This document shows, one piece after another, positions 32,743-43,144 of a stretch of DNA of 48,506 nt. The stretch is taken from NCBI GenBank assembly GCA_022820505.1, contig JAJEFK010000019.1, positions 1 to 48,506 of the forward strand, read 5' to 3'. The position numbers and the translations under genes were made by a program. A model generated the notes under the pieces. The model saw only the letters and a list, made by a program, of their open reading frames with translations, searched no databases and had not been told where the DNA came from. The stretch is from Acidimicrobiia bacterium (GTDB lineage: Bacteria > Actinomycetota > Acidimicrobiia > Acidimicrobiales > Poriferisodalaceae). The number at the start of each line of letters is the position of its first letter. Position 1 is the first letter of the stretch.

Positions 32743-33651
32743 ATGGGCAACCATGACGGCGAAGTCGAAGCGCTGTGGAACGGCGATGTCATCAGGCATC
32801 GATTCTTCGAGGCGGCTGGCTTGAGCTGGCACGCCATCACGGCGGGCGATCCGGAGAACTCCGAAGTCACTGTCTTTCTGCACGGCTTCCCGGAGTCATG
32901 CATCGCTTGGCATCACCAGGTGGCCGGCCTCGCCAACGACTTCTTCACCATCGCGCTCGACCTCAAGGGCCACGGCCAGACCGACACCCGTCTCGACAGC
33001 GACTACGACTACGCGGCCCAGGCAGCCGAGCTGCCGTCAGTGTTCGACGCGTTTGGTCTCGATCGCTTCTACCTGGTCAGTCACGACCGGGGGACGGTGA
33101 TAGCCGACCACCTCTGCGCGGTACCCGGAATGTCACAGCGCATCCGGCGTTATATCCGCATGCAGCAGTCGGGCAACCGTCCGCATTCCGAGCCGCGTCC
33201 GCCACACGAGTTGTTCCGCAGCCCAATCGGCGCGGAGCTGCTCTCTCAGGGGGTCATCCAGCGGATGGCATTCGGGCTCGACCCATTGCCCCATGGGCTC
33301 GCTCTGATCGCCAAGCCGATCGCCCCGCAGGACATCGACCGCATCATTGACGAGACCACCCAGCCCGGTGTGCCCGAGGGCATGTCGGCCAGCTTCGTGT
33401 CCGCTGGCTTCGACCGTGAGCTTGAGGACCGGATGAACGGACTATTCGCCAGCATGACCATGCCGGTGCTGTTCCTTCAAGGCGCTGAAGACGCTGGCCA
33501 GCAGCCCCACGAGTACGAGACCGTCACTGACGAGGTCGCGAACGGGCACCTCCAGTTCCTGGAGCTGGGCCACTTCCTCCACTTGGAGGATCCGCCGGTG
33601 GTGAACGCCGCGATCCGCGAGTTTCTCACCCGCGACGACCTGCCCAGTTGA
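32743..33651 (+). CDS. Alpha/beta hydrolase, epoxide-hydrolase/haloalkane-dehalogenase type
   Basis: About 302 residues. HGFPESCIAWHHQV (oxyanion HGFP, 48-51) is the epoxide-hydrolase signature 'HGFPESW..WR'. The nucleophile elbow VSHDRGTVIAD carries aspartate D115 instead of serine, which fits ester-intermediate hydrolysis of epoxides or C-halogen bonds. The general base is H in LELGHFLHLEDP. ATG 32743 is chosen over 32719 because GAGAAGGGAA lies just ahead. It is divergent from the LLM cluster and convergent with the HsaA-like gene. Confidence 0.88.
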   Translation: MGNHDGEVEALWNGDVIRHRFFEAAGLSWHAITAGDPENSEVTVFLHGFPESCIAWHHQVAGLANDFFTIALDLKGHGQTDTRLDSDYDYAAQAAELPSVFDAFGLDRFYLVSHDRGTVIADHLCAVPGMSQRIRRYIRMQQSGNRPHSEPRPPHELFRSPIGAELLSQGVIQRMAFGLDPLPHGLALIAKPIAPQDIDRIIDETTQPGVPEGMSASFVSAGFDRELEDRMNGLFASMTMPVLFLQGAEDAGQQPHEYETVTDEVANGHLQFLELGHFLHLEDPPVVNAAIREFLTRDDLPS

Positions 33652-33672
33652 ACCGTCCGGTCGAGCGGCGCC

Positions 33673-34851
33673 TCACACCAGGAATCTGCTGGTGGGCTGG
33701 TCGAGCAGCAGGCGCCCGTAGTCGGCGTAGCGGACCTCGCGGTCGAAGATGAGGTGGTTGGAACCGGTCGAGATGTCGCGCAACGCCCGTTGGATGGGGT
33801 TGTCCAGCCGGTTGCCGCCGGCGCCGGTGACCGAGCAGATATCCCGCACGGCATCGCGGCACATGTACACGGCGTGGGTCAGGCGCGACAGCCAGATGCT
33901 GCGGGTCTCGAACGTTGCGCTGTTGCGCTGGGCCATCACGTCGGCGAGCACGTCGCGGAACATGAGCTCGGCCGCGTCGATCGACAGCGCGGCGCGTGCG
34001 GCGATCGCCGGCTTGCCCATGTCGCGTTCGGGCCCGCCGACTCCGGTGCGGTTCGCTTCGATCTTGGCCTTGGTCTGGGAGCGGTATTCCTCCAGCGCCA
34101 TCTGGGCCGCGCCGAGCATGGGCAGCCCCGCGGCGAAGCCGAGCACGGGAATGAGCGGCGTGCGGTACAGCTCTCCTGAGTGAACCCGGGTGGATTCGCC
34201 GGCTGCGTTCATCAGCCCGACCATCGAGACGACCCGATCGGCGGGCACGAAGACGTCGTCGACGCGGATGTCCCACGAACCGGTGCCGCACAGCCCCATC
34301 ACGTACCAGGTGTCGACAGGCTCGACGTCCTCAGGCGGCAGCGCGAAGAAGTTCGGCAGCACCCGCCCGTCGCCTTCGTCGATCATCGCGCCGACCAGCA
34401 CCCAGTCGGCATGGATGATGCCGGTTCCCCATTGCCACTGGCCGTCGAGCCGGTAGCCGCCCTCGGTGGGAGTCGCTCTGCCGCCGCCTGCGTTCAGCGT
34501 GGCAGGGGCCAAGATGAACTGGCGCTCGGCGAAGACTTCCTTCTGGAAGCTCTCCGGATAGCCGCACATCCAGAAGTTGTGCTCGATGTAGAACGAGATC
34601 AGCCAGCCCATCGAGGCGTCGGCGCGCGACAGTGTCAGCGTCACCTCGAAGTAGGTGTCGAGGTCGGCTTCGTGGCCGCCGTAAGCCTTGGGAACCATCA
34701 GTGCGAAGAGCCCGCTGTCTCGGACAGCGTCGATCACCCGGTCGAGCGGGCGTCGGGCCAGCTCCGCCTCGCGGGCGGTCTCGCGCAGCAGCGGAGCGAT
34801 CTCGTTCGCGGCGTCGATCAGTTCCGCAGAGCTCATCGGGGAGTTGGCCAT
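33673..34851 (-). CDS. Acyl-CoA-dehydrogenase-fold flavin monooxygenase (HsaA / group D type)
   Basis: A 392-residue protein. LAPLLRE-type helical N-terminus (EIAPLLRETAREAELARRPL), GLFALMVPKAYGGHEADLDT, ADASMGWLISFYIEHNF, YRLDGQWQWGTGIIHADWVL and GLCGTGSWDIRVDDVFVPAD match the oxygenase component of two-component flavin hydroxylases such as HsaA (a steroid-derived catechol precursor hydroxylase), rather than true acyl-CoA dehydrogenases: the catalytic glutamate context is missing. It needs a separate flavin reductase, not seen here. Substrate unknown; an aromatic compound is likely. Confidence 0.87.
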   Translation of the reverse strand: MANSPMSSAELIDAANEIAPLLRETAREAELARRPLDRVIDAVRDSGLFALMVPKAYGGHEADLDTYFEVTLTLSRADASMGWLISFYIEHNFWMCGYPESFQKEVFAERQFILAPATLNAGGGRATPTEGGYRLDGQWQWGTGIIHADWVLVGAMIDEGDGRVLPNFFALPPEDVEPVDTWYVMGLCGTGSWDIRVDDVFVPADRVVSMVGLMNAAGESTRVHSGELYRTPLIPVLGFAAGLPMLGAAQMALEEYRSQTKAKIEANRTGVGGPERDMGKPAIAARAALSIDAAELMFRDVLADVMAQRNSATFETRSIWLSRLTHAVYMCRDAVRDICSVTGAGGNRLDNPIQRALRDISTGSNHLIFDREVRYADYGRLLLDQPTSRFLV

Positions 34852-35072
34852 GTCGCGCCCCAGCGGTTCGTCTCAACCCTGCGATATCGACCGGGGTGCC
34901 CCTCGGCGACTCGCCCGGCCGACGCCGGTCACCGTAGCCGGGTGCGATTGCGAAGTCGCCGTGGTGTGACCGTCGGACCACTTCGTCTTCGCCCGCACGC
35001 CTGACAGACTGCGTCGGGCAAATCTGCACCGTGCCGTCTGCGAGGAACGCACGCGAGCGTTGGGACTGGACG

Positions 35073-35813
35073 ATGCTTGATCATTCGGAGCGAATTGCGG
35101 CGGCGCGGTCCGCCATCGACTACATCTGCGGGCGCAGCGACGAAGAGCAGGCCGTGCCGGTCCCGAACTGCCCGGGCTGGACGGTCTACAACGCGGCGTC
35201 GCACATCGGCCGGGTCGGGATCGCGTGGGAAGAGATGATCACGTCCACGCCCGACGACCCCGAGTCCCGGGCGCGGGGTTACGAGCGCGCCGGCCGCAAT
35301 CCGGCCGGAACATCTACGGCAGAACTCGCAGCGTGGGCCCACTCAGCCATCGATCAACTCACCGACGACCTCGACCGGCGCTGCTACTTCTCGATGACCG
35401 GCGGCGAAGGCAACCCTCGGCTGTGGGCGTGGCATGCGGCTTCCGAGCTCGGCATGCATCGCCTCGACGTCGAGGCGGCCCTGGGCCACGAGCACTCCAT
35501 GACGCCAGCGCAAGCACTCGACGCCGCCGACTACACGTGCCAGTTCTTCCTGCAGGCGATGCGCCGCGTCCTTGAGCGGGACCCCGGCGGGCTCACCGCA
35601 CGGCTCGTCGAAGTCGGCAGCGTGTCCATCGAGCCCCTGCCCGAGTCCGAGTCGCCTGCATCGGTGGCGATCGAAGGCCCGCCAGTCCAAGTGCTCCTCG
35701 CACTCTGGGGCCGCTCCCACGTCGGTGTCGAGATCACCGACGGCGACCCTCAGGTCTGGCAGCACTGGCAAGCCCTTCCCACCGAAGCCTTCCAGTTCGG
35801 CACCTGGGACTAG
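35073..35813 (+). CDS. Maleylpyruvate isomerase family mycothiol-dependent enzyme
   Basis: About 246 residues. [20 protein letters not shown] (H44) is the classic N-terminal motif of the actinobacterial mycothiol-dependent DinB proteins. [20 protein letters not shown] supplies the other metal ligands (E...H). The C-terminal MDMPI domain ends with VLLALWGR, a family landmark. ATG 35073 is preferred; the frame is open 14 codons further up without similarity. Mycothiol dependence is known for the family, which is why the host is thought to be an actinobacterium. Divergent from the HsaA-like gene and convergent with the sulfate-activation operon. Confidence 0.88.
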   Translation: MLDHSERIAAARSAIDYICGRSDEEQAVPVPNCPGWTVYNAASHIGRVGIAWEEMITSTPDDPESRARGYERAGRNPAGTSTAELAAWAHSAIDQLTDDLDRRCYFSMTGGEGNPRLWAWHAASELGMHRLDVEAALGHEHSMTPAQALDAADYTCQFFLQAMRRVLERDPGGLTARLVEVGSVSIEPLPESESPASVAIEGPPVQVLLALWGRSHVGVEITDGDPQVWQHWQALPTEAFQFGTWD

Positions 35814-36466
35814 CCGCGTCGCAGCCCTTCCGACAGAGGGAGGGTGGCGAGGAGTTGGGCTAGGCAGTCGTGTAGGGGTTGGGTGGTGTCGATGGTGATC
35901 TCGGGTGCGGGCGGTGGTTCGTAGGGGGCGGAGATGCCGCTGAAGTCGGGGATCTCGCCGGCGCGGGCCTTGACGTAGAGGCCTTTGGGGTCGCGGGCCT
36001 CGCAGATTTCGAGCGGGGTGTCGACGAACACCTCGATGAAGGCGTCTTCGGGATGGATGGCCCGCACCTGGTCACGGTCGGCCACGTAGGGCGAGATGAA
36101 GGCCGTCAGCACGACGACGCCGGCGTCGGTGAACAGGCGGCATACCTCGCCGATGCGGCGGATGTTCTCTGTGCGGTCTTCGGGCGAGAAGCCGAGGTCG
36201 CGGTTGAGGCCGAAGCGGACGTTGTCGCCGTCGAGCACATAGGCGGCAACGCCGCGTTCCAGCAGCGCTGCTTCCAGGGCGAATGCGAGGGTGGACTTCC
36301 CGCTGCCGGAAAGCCCGGTGAACCACACCGTCACTGCACGGTGGCCGAAGTGTGCCTCGCGGTCGGCGCCGGTGACCTGTCCTTCGGCGCGCACGATGTT
36401 GCGCGAGACGGGTTCGTGCCCAGTGCCCGCGCCTCCGGCGCCGTCGTTCCCGGAGCCTGCGTTCAC
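35810..36466 (-). CDS. cysC: Adenylylsulfate (APS) kinase, stand-alone
   Basis: A 218-residue kinase. Walker A is GLSGSGKST (51-59) in [40 protein letters not shown] and [20 protein letters not shown] are diagnostic APS-kinase blocks. It phosphorylates APS to PAPS, the sulfonate donor. An N-terminal glycine-rich leader (residues 2-20) is extra. GTG 36466 overlaps the stop of the CysN-CysC fusion gene (GTGA), so it is the last gene of the operon. It is a second kinase beside the fused CysC domain; the two share the core motifs but differ in sequence. Confidence 0.9.
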   Translation of the reverse strand: MNAGSGNDGAGGAGTGHEPVSRNIVRAEGQVTGADREAHFGHRAVTVWFTGLSGSGKSTLAFALEAALLERGVAAYVLDGDNVRFGLNRDLGFSPEDRTENIRRIGEVCRLFTDAGVVVLTAFISPYVADRDQVRAIHPEDAFIEVFVDTPLEICEARDPKGLYVKARAGEIPDFSGISAPYEPPPAPEITIDTTQPLHDCLAQLLATLPLSEGLRRG

Positions 36467-38406
36467 GGTGTGCTCGGGCCTCGAAGAAAGCCACGCTCGG
36501 TCAGCATGCGCACGATCGCGTCGATGCACTCGTCGACGTCTTGGGTCGAGGTGTCGACGCGCAGGTCGGCATCGGTCGGCCGGTCGAAGTCGGCGGAGAC
36601 GCCGGGGAATCGGGGGATCTCGCCGCTGTCGGCCATCGCGTACAGGCCATGAGGGTCGCGCTCGCGGCAGACCTCGATGGGCGTGTCGACGAAGACCTCC
36701 ACATAGCGATCCACGCCCACTAAGTCACGGGCACGCTGCCGTACGTCACGATCGGGGGCCACCATTGCGGCGATCGCGATCAGGCCCTGGCCGTTGACGA
36801 GCCGTGCCACCTCCGACACCCGTCGCAGGTTCTCCGAGCGTTCCTGCGTGCTGAAGCCCAGGTCACGAGAGATGCCCATGCGCACGTTCTCGCCGTCGAG
36901 ACGGATCGACACCTTGCCCCGATCGAACAGCTCACGCTCCAGCGCTGTGGCAAGGGTGGATTTGCCGGCCGCCGTGAGCCCTGTCAGCAGGATGGTGCAC
37001 GGCTGTTGGCCGAAGCGGATCGCCCGCTCCGCATCGCTGATCTCCGAGCGCTGGCGAACGAGCGCCGCATCAGGCGTGCGGTCCCACGCAGACGCCGCGC
37101 CCATGATCATTCCTGCGGCCACGGTGGCGTTCGTGAGACGGTCGACGAGCACGAACGAGCCGGTCGCCCGGTTGGCGCTGTAGGGGTCGAAGGCGAGCTC
37201 CCGGTCTGAGGTGATGACGCAGTGCCCGATGTCATTGAGCCCAAGGCCCGGGGCCTGCTCGTGTGCGCCGGTATTGATGTCGATCCGGTGCCGGACGTTG
37301 CGGATGGTGCAGTTGGAGACCGTGTTGGCCGTCTGCAGCAGGTAGGAGCTGCCGGGCTCGGCGCCGGTCTCAGACATCCACACCACCATGGCGTCGAGGT
37401 CGTGTGCCCGCTGGGGTTCACTCCCTGGGGTCACCAGCAGATCGCCCCGGCTGACATCGATGTCGTCAACGAGTGTCACCGTGACCGCCCGTCCCGGCCC
37501 GGCTACATCGAGGTCGCCATCGAAGGTCGCAATCCGCTCCACCGCCGAGCCGAGCCCCGAAGGCAGCGCCACCACCTCGTCACCGGGACGGAGCACTCCC
37601 GAAGCTACGGTCCCGGCGTACCCGCGGAAGTCGGCATCGGGGCGGGAGACCAGCTGCACCGGCATGCGGAAATGCTCCAGCTCGACGCTGGCATCGATGT
37701 CCACCGTCTCAAGATGCTCCAGCAGCGGCGGACCGTCGAACCAGCCCAGATTGCCGCTGGCGTCGACGACGTTGTCGCCCAAGAGCGCGGACATCGGCAG
37801 GAAGTACGGCTGTCCAAACCCGAGCGGCTTGGCGAACGAGCGGTAGTCCTCGCAGATCTCGGTGAACCGATCCTGCGACCAGCCGACGAGGTCCATCTTG
37901 TTGACCGCCACCACCACCTGGCCGATGCCCAGCAGGCTGGCGATGTAGCTGTGGCGCTTGGTCTGGGGCAGCACGCCGTGGCGGGCGTCGATCAGGATCA
38001 CCGCCAGATCGCACGTCGAGGCGCCCGTCGCCATGTTGCGGGTGTACTGGGGGTGCCCTGGGGTGTCGGCGATGATGAACGTGCGGCGGGCCGTGGCGAA
38101 GTAGCGGTAGGCCACGTCGATGGTGATGCCCTGCTCGCGCTCGGCTCGCAGGCCGTCCATGAGCAGCGCCAAGTCGACCCCCTCGCCCGCCGAGCCGTGG
38201 GTAGCCGAGTCGGCCTCGAGGCTGGCGAGCACGTCCTCGTAGATCAACTGCGAGTCGTGCAGCAGCCGTCCAATCAGCGTCGACTTGCCGTCGTCGACGC
38301 TGCCGCAGGTCAACAGGCGCAGCAGGTCCTTCTGCCGATGCGAGGTCAGGTACGTCTCGACATCCGACATGGCGGGAGCGCCGCCGACGGTCTGCTCGGG
38401 GGCCAT
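36463..38406 (-). CDS. cysNC: Bifunctional sulfate adenylyltransferase large subunit / APS kinase (CysN-CysC fusion)
   Basis: A 647-residue fusion. The N-terminal GTPase has GSVDDGKST (35-43), the switch [18 protein letters not shown] and NKMD, as in CysN; beta-barrel domains follow. The C-terminal APS kinase has [13 protein letters not shown] (about 475-487), [20 protein letters not shown] and [20 protein letters not shown]. With CysD it makes APS from sulfate and ATP, driven by GTP, and the fused kinase turns it into PAPS. ATG 38406 shares one base with the cysD stop (TGATG). An alternative start is ATG 38370 ([10 protein letters not shown]). The frame is open into cysD but that part is not homologous. 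Confidence 0.95.
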   Translation of the reverse strand: MAPEQTVGGAPAMSDVETYLTSHRQKDLLRLLTCGSVDDGKSTLIGRLLHDSQLIYEDVLASLEADSATHGSAGEGVDLALLMDGLRAEREQGITIDVAYRYFATARRTFIIADTPGHPQYTRNMATGASTCDLAVILIDARHGVLPQTKRHSYIASLLGIGQVVVAVNKMDLVGWSQDRFTEICEDYRSFAKPLGFGQPYFLPMSALLGDNVVDASGNLGWFDGPPLLEHLETVDIDASVELEHFRMPVQLVSRPDADFRGYAGTVASGVLRPGDEVVALPSGLGSAVERIATFDGDLDVAGPGRAVTVTLVDDIDVSRGDLLVTPGSEPQRAHDLDAMVVWMSETGAEPGSSYLLQTANTVSNCTIRNVRHRIDINTGAHEQAPGLGLNDIGHCVITSDRELAFDPYSANRATGSFVLVDRLTNATVAAGMIMGAASAWDRTPDAALVRQRSEISDAERAIRFGQQPCTILLTGLTAAGKSTLATALERELFDRGKVSIRLDGENVRMGISRDLGFSTQERSENLRRVSEVARLVNGQGLIAIAAMVAPDRDVRQRARDLVGVDRYVEVFVDTPIEVCRERDPHGLYAMADSGEIPRFPGVSADFDRPTDADLRVDTSTQDVDECIDAIVRMLTERGFLRGPSTP

Positions 38407-39329
38407 CAGAAGTACCCCTCGCGCTTCTTCTGCTCCATGGATCCCGACTGGTCGAAGTCGATCACCCGGCCCTCCCGCTCGGAGCGGGTGGCCACCAGCA
38501 TCTCGCCGATGATCTCCGGCAGCGTGGCGGCCGTGGACTCGATGGCACCCGACAGCGGGTAGCAGCCCAGCGTGCGGAACCGGACCAGCCGCTGCTCGGC
38601 CACCTCGCCCTCGTCGAAGACGAACCGGTCGTCGTCCACCATGATCAGCACGCCGTCGCGTTCCACCACCGGCCGCTCGGCCGCGAAGTACAGCGGCACG
38701 ATCGGGATCTGCTCGACGTGGATGTACTGCCACACGTCGAGCTCGGTCCAGTTGCTCATGGGAAACACCCGGATCGACTCGCCCTGGTTGACCCGGCCGT
38801 TGTAGAGATTCCACAGCTCGGGCCGCTGGTTCTTCGGGTCCCAGCGATGATGGGCGTCGCGGAAGCTGAACACCCGCTCCTTGGCCCGCGACTTCTCCTC
38901 GTCGCGCCGGGCGCCGCCGAACGCCGCATCGAACCGGCCGGCGTCGAGCGCTTGGCGCAGCGCCTGGGTCTTCATGATGTCGGTGTAGTTCTTCGATCCG
39001 TGGTCGAAGGGGTTGATGCCCTGCGCAACCCCCTCGGCGTTGGTGTGCACGATCAGCTCGAAGCCGATCTCGTCGGCCATCCGCTGGCGGAACGAGATCA
39101 TCTCGCGGAACTTCCACGTGGTGTCCACGTGCAGCAGCGGGAACGGGATCTTGCCGGGGAAGAACGCCTTGCGGGCCAGGTGCAGCAGCACCGAGGAGTC
39201 CTTGCCGATCGAGTACAGCATGACCGGCCGCTCGCACTGGGCGACCACCTCGCGCATGATCCCGATCGCCTCGGCTTCGAGCTGCTGCAGATGGGTCAGC
39301 CGCAGCTCGGCGGGCAGCGTTGCGCTCAT
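38406..39329 (-). CDS. cysD: Sulfate adenylyltransferase small subunit
   Basis: A 307-residue PP-loop ATP pyrophosphatase. The PP-loop is [20 protein letters not shown] (S40-S46). [35 protein letters not shown] and [16 protein letters not shown] are conserved CysD blocks, and the C-terminus [11 protein letters not shown] is diagnostic. It adenylates sulfate with CysN. Its start overlaps the stop of the sulfotransferase-SDR gene (ATGA), so assimilated sulfate is physically linked in the operon to a sulfotransferase. Confidence 0.97.
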   Translation of the reverse strand: MSATLPAELRLTHLQQLEAEAIGIMREVVAQCERPVMLYSIGKDSSVLLHLARKAFFPGKIPFPLLHVDTTWKFREMISFRQRMADEIGFELIVHTNAEGVAQGINPFDHGSKNYTDIMKTQALRQALDAGRFDAAFGGARRDEEKSRAKERVFSFRDAHHRWDPKNQRPELWNLYNGRVNQGESIRVFPMSNWTELDVWQYIHVEQIPIVPLYFAAERPVVERDGVLIMVDDDRFVFDEGEVAEQRLVRFRTLGCYPLSGAIESTAATLPEIIGEMLVATRSEREGRVIDFDQSGSMEQKKREGYF

Positions 39330-41677
39330 TGCAGGCCCCTCGATTGCTCCACCATGACCTGGCTGGCCTCCCACAGCTTGGCCCCGTGTGCGGCGTCCGC
39401 GGCGCTCTCGGACACCTGCTTGCGGTGCATCAGGTGCAGGTAGAGCCCGGTGGAGCTGCCGGCTTCGGGCGCGCAGCACAGCCAGGTGACGGGCTCGACG
39501 GCTTCTTCGGGCGACCGGAACAGCCGTCGAAGCACCAGGTCGACGAATGAACGGAGCGCCGCGGGCGCTCCGCGGGTGATGTTCGTGGCCACGCCTCCCG
39601 GGCACAGCGCATGCACCGCCACCTCGACCCCGTCGCTGTCGTCGCCAACGCCATCGTCGCCCTCGCTGGAGCGATGCAGCCGGCGCGACAACTCCGTGGC
39701 GTAGGTGCACAGCACAAGCTTGCTCAAGCCGTAGTGCCGCATGCTGTCCTTCATGCCGTAGGGGGCGAACTCGCCGAGGTGATCGAAGTCGATGGCTGCA
39801 CTGGATCGGTGGGCTTCCGAAGAGACGAACACGATCCGTGGCGGGTCACCCTCTGGAATTGCCGGAACAACGACACCGTCGGACAGCCAGCGGTCGATCA
39901 TCACCCGGTTCGCCAGGAAGTGGACTGCGAACATCTCGTCGTAGCCCTGCGCTGTCCGCCTCGCAGCGGGCGTCATGAGGCCGGCATTCATCAGCGCGAT
40001 GTCGATGCGGACCCCACGATCCCGTAACTCGTCGCAGCAGCGGTGCACCGATCGGAGATCGGCAAGGTCGACCTCGACCAGCTCCACGGTCTCCGAACCG
40101 GATTCGCGCTTGATCTCCTCGCAGATGCCGTGATGGCCGGGACGGCAGGCCAGGATCATGCGGCCGCCGCGCCGAGCGAGTTCTACGGCGGCTGCCCTGC
40201 CGAGGCCGCTGTTGGCCCCGGTCACCAGGCAGGTCTTGCCGTCGATCCTCACGTCGTCGGCGACCGGTTCGATGTCGGGCGCTGCCGGATTGCGAAGGTC
40301 GCGGACAGCTGTGGCCAAGGCACCGACGAAGCCGCGGTCGCCGATCCCGCGTTCCGGCTGTCCCTCGGCTGCAGGCTCCTCGCCCTCCGCCGACGGTGAG
40401 GGCGGGGCATAGACGCTCGCCGACTGGTGCCGGTCGTCTTCGAACGGGATCGCGTATGCCTCGCGGTACGCAGCGAACGCTGCGTCGATGCCCTGCTCGG
40501 TCAGTCCGAAGTCTTCGAGCTGGTAATCGTGCTTGCCGAAACGGTTCTGCGGATTCGCTGCCAGGTACTGCTCGGCTTGGCGTTCGGCCGTCCCGTCGAA
40601 GCCGACGCCGGCCGCCTCGCACACGCGCCGAGCTTCGCTGATCGGGTCGGTGATCAGGTCGTAGTACGAGACATCGACGAATTGATTGGCTGGTGACGCG
40701 GCTCGAGCCTGCATGGCTCGCTCCACCATCCGGTGCGTCTTGTAGTGCCAGTGCCGCCCGATCTCGCCGGCATCGACCGCATCGCTGAATATGCCGTGGC
40801 CGTGGGCGACCATGCTGCAGAACGAGGCCAACGTGACACGGGGGTCACGATGGGCCTGGACCACCGTGGCGCTCCCGAACGCCCTGCAGAACGCGTCGAG
40901 GAACTCCAGGTGGTGAGGAGTCTTGAGCACCCACGCGCTCGTGGGCCGCTGCCACGCCAGCACCTGCAGCACCCGGCGGAAGAACTCGTAGTTCTGCGTG
41001 TGGTCTTGATCTTCCAGCCAGCGGGAATAGCTGGGCACCGTCATGGTGGCCTCGGCTGTCTGGCTCATGAAGTTCAGGTCGAGCAGCAGGACGTCCTCTT
41101 CGGCCTGGTCGTGCCCCACCGGGTGGATCGCCTGAAAATCCGGCGCCAGGTACGAGACGGTTCGCTGCGCGAGCATCGCACGCCACCTGCGGGACCGCTC
41201 GGCCCGGTCGCTGTCCTGGCTGTCCGGCACAGGTACCAGCGCTTCGGCCCCGGAGATGCCGCGGACATCGGGGTGGGAGATCAGCAGGCGCTGCAGCAGG
41301 GTCGTGCCGGTGCGCTGCAAGCCGCTGATCACGATGATCCTGCCGAGATCGATGTCGACAATCTCGGGATGCCGCTGCAGCAGGTCTTCGATTCGCAAAC
41401 GCTGCACCAGCGCCCCGGTGAGCCTTGACTTCTGAATCAGGCGCCCGGCGGGGGTCAGGCGGGCTTCGGCGTTGATCGAGGTGACCAACACCTCGAGGGC
41501 TTCGGCGTGACCGTCGTCGCCGAAATCGCTGAGACCGGTCTTGCGTCGCGCCGCATCCCGAAGCGCGTTGACATCCAGGCGATCCGACAGCCCGAAGTTC
41601 GTGCCGGCCTCGCCGAGCCAGTTGAAGGCTCGCACCCCCAGCGGACGGTAGGGGTGCTCGTAGTCGGTGGAGGTCAT
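39326..41677 (-). CDS. Sulfotransferase-short-chain dehydrogenase fusion protein
   Basis: A 783-residue two-domain protein. Residues about 110-410 form a PAPS-dependent sulfotransferase: the 5'-phosphosulfate loop is [11 protein letters not shown] (R122-T126) and the 3'-phosphate site is [15 protein letters not shown] (R277, S285). A low-complexity linker (425-445) leads to an SDR domain: [13 protein letters not shown] (486-493), MNAGL (564-567), FVSS and the catalytic Y649-x3-K653 (HYGLSKL), retinol-dehydrogenase-like. ATG 41677 overlaps the DUF1214 stop (ATGA). The fusion suggests oxidation/reduction of an alcohol or ketone coupled to O-sulfonation of the product. I know of no described enzyme with this layout. 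Confidence 0.88.
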   Translation of the reverse strand: MTSTDYEHPYRPLGVRAFNWLGEAGTNFGLSDRLDVNALRDAARRKTGLSDFGDDGHAEALEVLVTSINAEARLTPAGRLIQKSRLTGALVQRLRIEDLLQRHPEIVDIDLGRIIVISGLQRTGTTLLQRLLISHPDVRGISGAEALVPVPDSQDSDRAERSRRWRAMLAQRTVSYLAPDFQAIHPVGHDQAEEDVLLLDLNFMSQTAEATMTVPSYSRWLEDQDHTQNYEFFRRVLQVLAWQRPTSAWVLKTPHHLEFLDAFCRAFGSATVVQAHRDPRVTLASFCSMVAHGHGIFSDAVDAGEIGRHWHYKTHRMVERAMQARAASPANQFVDVSYYDLITDPISEARRVCEAAGVGFDGTAERQAEQYLAANPQNRFGKHDYQLEDFGLTEQGIDAAFAAYREAYAIPFEDDRHQSASVYAPPSPSAEGEEPAAEGQPERGIGDRGFVGALATAVRDLRNPAAPDIEPVADDVRIDGKTCLVTGANSGLGRAAAVELARRGGRMILACRPGHHGICEEIKRESGSETVELVEVDLADLRSVHRCCDELRDRGVRIDIALMNAGLMTPAARRTAQGYDEMFAVHFLANRVMIDRWLSDGVVVPAIPEGDPPRIVFVSSEAHRSSAAIDFDHLGEFAPYGMKDSMRHYGLSKLVLCTYATELSRRLHRSSEGDDGVGDDSDGVEVAVHALCPGGVATNITRGAPAALRSFVDLVLRRLFRSPEEAVEPVTWLCCAPEAGSSTGLYLHLMHRKQVSESAADAAHGAKLWEASQVMVEQSRGLQ

Positions 41678-42861
41678 GACGATCGCAAGCTGGCGAGCTT
41701 GACCACCCGGCACGCCGGTTGGGGGTGCTCGTCGGCCCGAACCCAGCGGAAGCACATGGTGCCGAAGGCATGGCCGGCGGTCTGCAGCCAGTTGGGCAAG
41801 CCCGGGTCGTCGTGCGCAACGACGAGACGCACCGAGCCGTCGTCCTCGTACCGGGCGAGATGCATGTTGGTGTGGACGGTGAAGTGGCGATAATCCAACG
41901 ACTCCATCCAGTAGTTGTTCAGCTGGAAGTTCCAGTGTTCGCATTCCGGCGGCATGACCTCGATCAGCAGCGCCTCGTCGGCTTCCAGCGCCCAGTGGCT
42001 GTGGTAATAGGCGATATTCGGGTCGCCGCCCGCGGTCAACGACACGTCCGGGTCGAATCTGGGCAGCTCGTTGCTGTGCTTGGAGAAGTCACGGGCCCAC
42101 TTGGCGAACAGCAGCGGCGCGCCTATCACCAGCGCCCCGGCCTTGCCCAGACCTTCATCCAGCGCCGCTGCTGTGAGATGCGAAGGCTGGCCTTCCTCTG
42201 AGGTGCAATTGATGCGTTCGATCGACAGATCTGCCGGCGTCTCGGAGCTGCGGTCCCCGAAGGTCTGACGCACCACCAGGGCACCGGTCTCGGGAGTCAT
42301 CGGCAGCCAGTTGCCGTCCTGCTGGCTGCTGCTGAGCACCAGCTCGAACCGCCCGTCGGCGTCCATCTCGATCTCGTCGGATTCGACGTAGCCGGTGGGG
42401 GGCAGCCCGCCTCCCTGGCCGTAGTTGCCCGACTGGGTCCCGAAGCTCAGGTAGGCGATGGTGTTGCGCCGGCCGGTGATCCGGTAGTCGTAGTTCCCGT
42501 CGAGCGAAGCCGTCAGGTAGAAGTTGTCGGGATTGTCCGCTCCCATCTTGGTGTTCTCATTGACCACACGATGCAGCACGGGTGCCTTGGGGTCGGCGTG
42601 CTCGACAAAGGCCATCAGGCCTGCCCTCGTGATGCGGCTCAGGTAGCGGTATCCCTCCGCCTGGCTGAAGGGGTCCTGCGGCGCGCCCGGGAAGCTCAGC
42701 GCAGCGCCCGCTGCCTTGAGCGAGTCGCAGAACTCGTTCCACGACTGGCCGCTCGTGACGCGCCGCTCAGCCACGTCGTCGTCGGTGACGCCTCGAACCC
42801 GCCGCAGGAGCTGGGTGGCCTTCCGGAACGCGGCCAGCAATCCGATGACAATGCGTCGCAT
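41674..42861 (-). CDS. DUF1214 domain protein
   Basis: A 395-residue protein. MTPETGALVVRQTFGDRSSE and HWNFQLNNYWMESLDYRHFT, plus LVVAHDDPGLPNWLQTAGH near the end, are typical of DUF1214 proteins. The rest is a beta-rich fold (NPDNFYLTASLDGNYDYRIT). No signal peptide is clear. It is the first gene of the sulfate-activation and sulfotransferase operon. DUF1214 proteins often accompany hydrophobic-substrate metabolism; the role here is unknown. It is divergent from the HicAB module, sharing only about 60 bases of upstream DNA. Confidence 0.82.
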   Translation of the reverse strand: MRRIVIGLLAAFRKATQLLRRVRGVTDDDVAERRVTSGQSWNEFCDSLKAAGAALSFPGAPQDPFSQAEGYRYLSRITRAGLMAFVEHADPKAPVLHRVVNENTKMGADNPDNFYLTASLDGNYDYRITGRRNTIAYLSFGTQSGNYGQGGGLPPTGYVESDEIEMDADGRFELVLSSSQQDGNWLPMTPETGALVVRQTFGDRSSETPADLSIERINCTSEEGQPSHLTAAALDEGLGKAGALVIGAPLLFAKWARDFSKHSNELPRFDPDVSLTAGGDPNIAYYHSHWALEADEALLIEVMPPECEHWNFQLNNYWMESLDYRHFTVHTNMHLARYEDDGSVRLVVAHDDPGLPNWLQTAGHAFGTMCFRWVRADEHPQPACRVVKLASLRSS

Positions 42862-42897
42862 GGCGTAGGTCTACTGACAAATCCCTTTGCGTCGGTC

Positions 42898-42915
42898 GTC
42901 TAGGTTTGCCTAGAC
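42898..42915. promoter_or_regulatory. Perfect palindromic operator of the HicAB module
   Basis: GTCTAGG-TTTG-CCTAGAC is a perfect 7-base inverted repeat with a 4-base centre, ending seven bases before the hicA start. Toxin-antitoxin operons are autoregulated through such dyads by the antitoxin or the complex; that assignment is inference. The same site could also affect the divergent DUF1214 gene. Confidence 0.6.
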
Positions 42916-42922
42916 AACAAAC

Positions 42923-43144
42923 GTGCCGAAAAGGACCGAGCTAGTGCGCCAAGTCCGACGGCTCGCCGATAGATATGGCTGCACAGCAGTGATCCTGCGC
43001 CAAGGAAAGCACGAGATCTGGGAGTGTGCCGGCTTCAGGTTCCCGATTCCGAGGCATCGAGAAATTGCGGACGGAACCGCACGGACGATCCTTGGCAAGC
43101 TGGAAGAGCATCTTGAACAAGTGGCGCCGGGAGACAACTCATGA
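42923..43144 (+). CDS. hicA: HicA-like toxin (mRNA interferase)
   Basis: A 73-residue dsRBD-fold protein. VILRQGKHEIWECAGFRF has the catalytic histidine (H30) in the family's 'GSH..W' position, and FPIPRHREIADGTARTILGK is the HicA C-terminal signature. Starts at GTG 42923 directly after the palindrome. HicA cleaves mRNA and tmRNA unless bound by HicB. The antitoxin gene follows with a four-base overlap (ATGA). Confidence 0.88.
   Translation: MPKRTELVRQVRRLADRYGCTAVILRQGKHEIWECAGFRFPIPRHREIADGTARTILGKLEEHLEQVAPGDNS

Noticed and set aside
36463..39237. A 924-residue extension of CysN-CysC into cysD
   Set aside because: The extra part is an out-of-frame reading of cysD; the CysN domain begins normally after ATG 38406.
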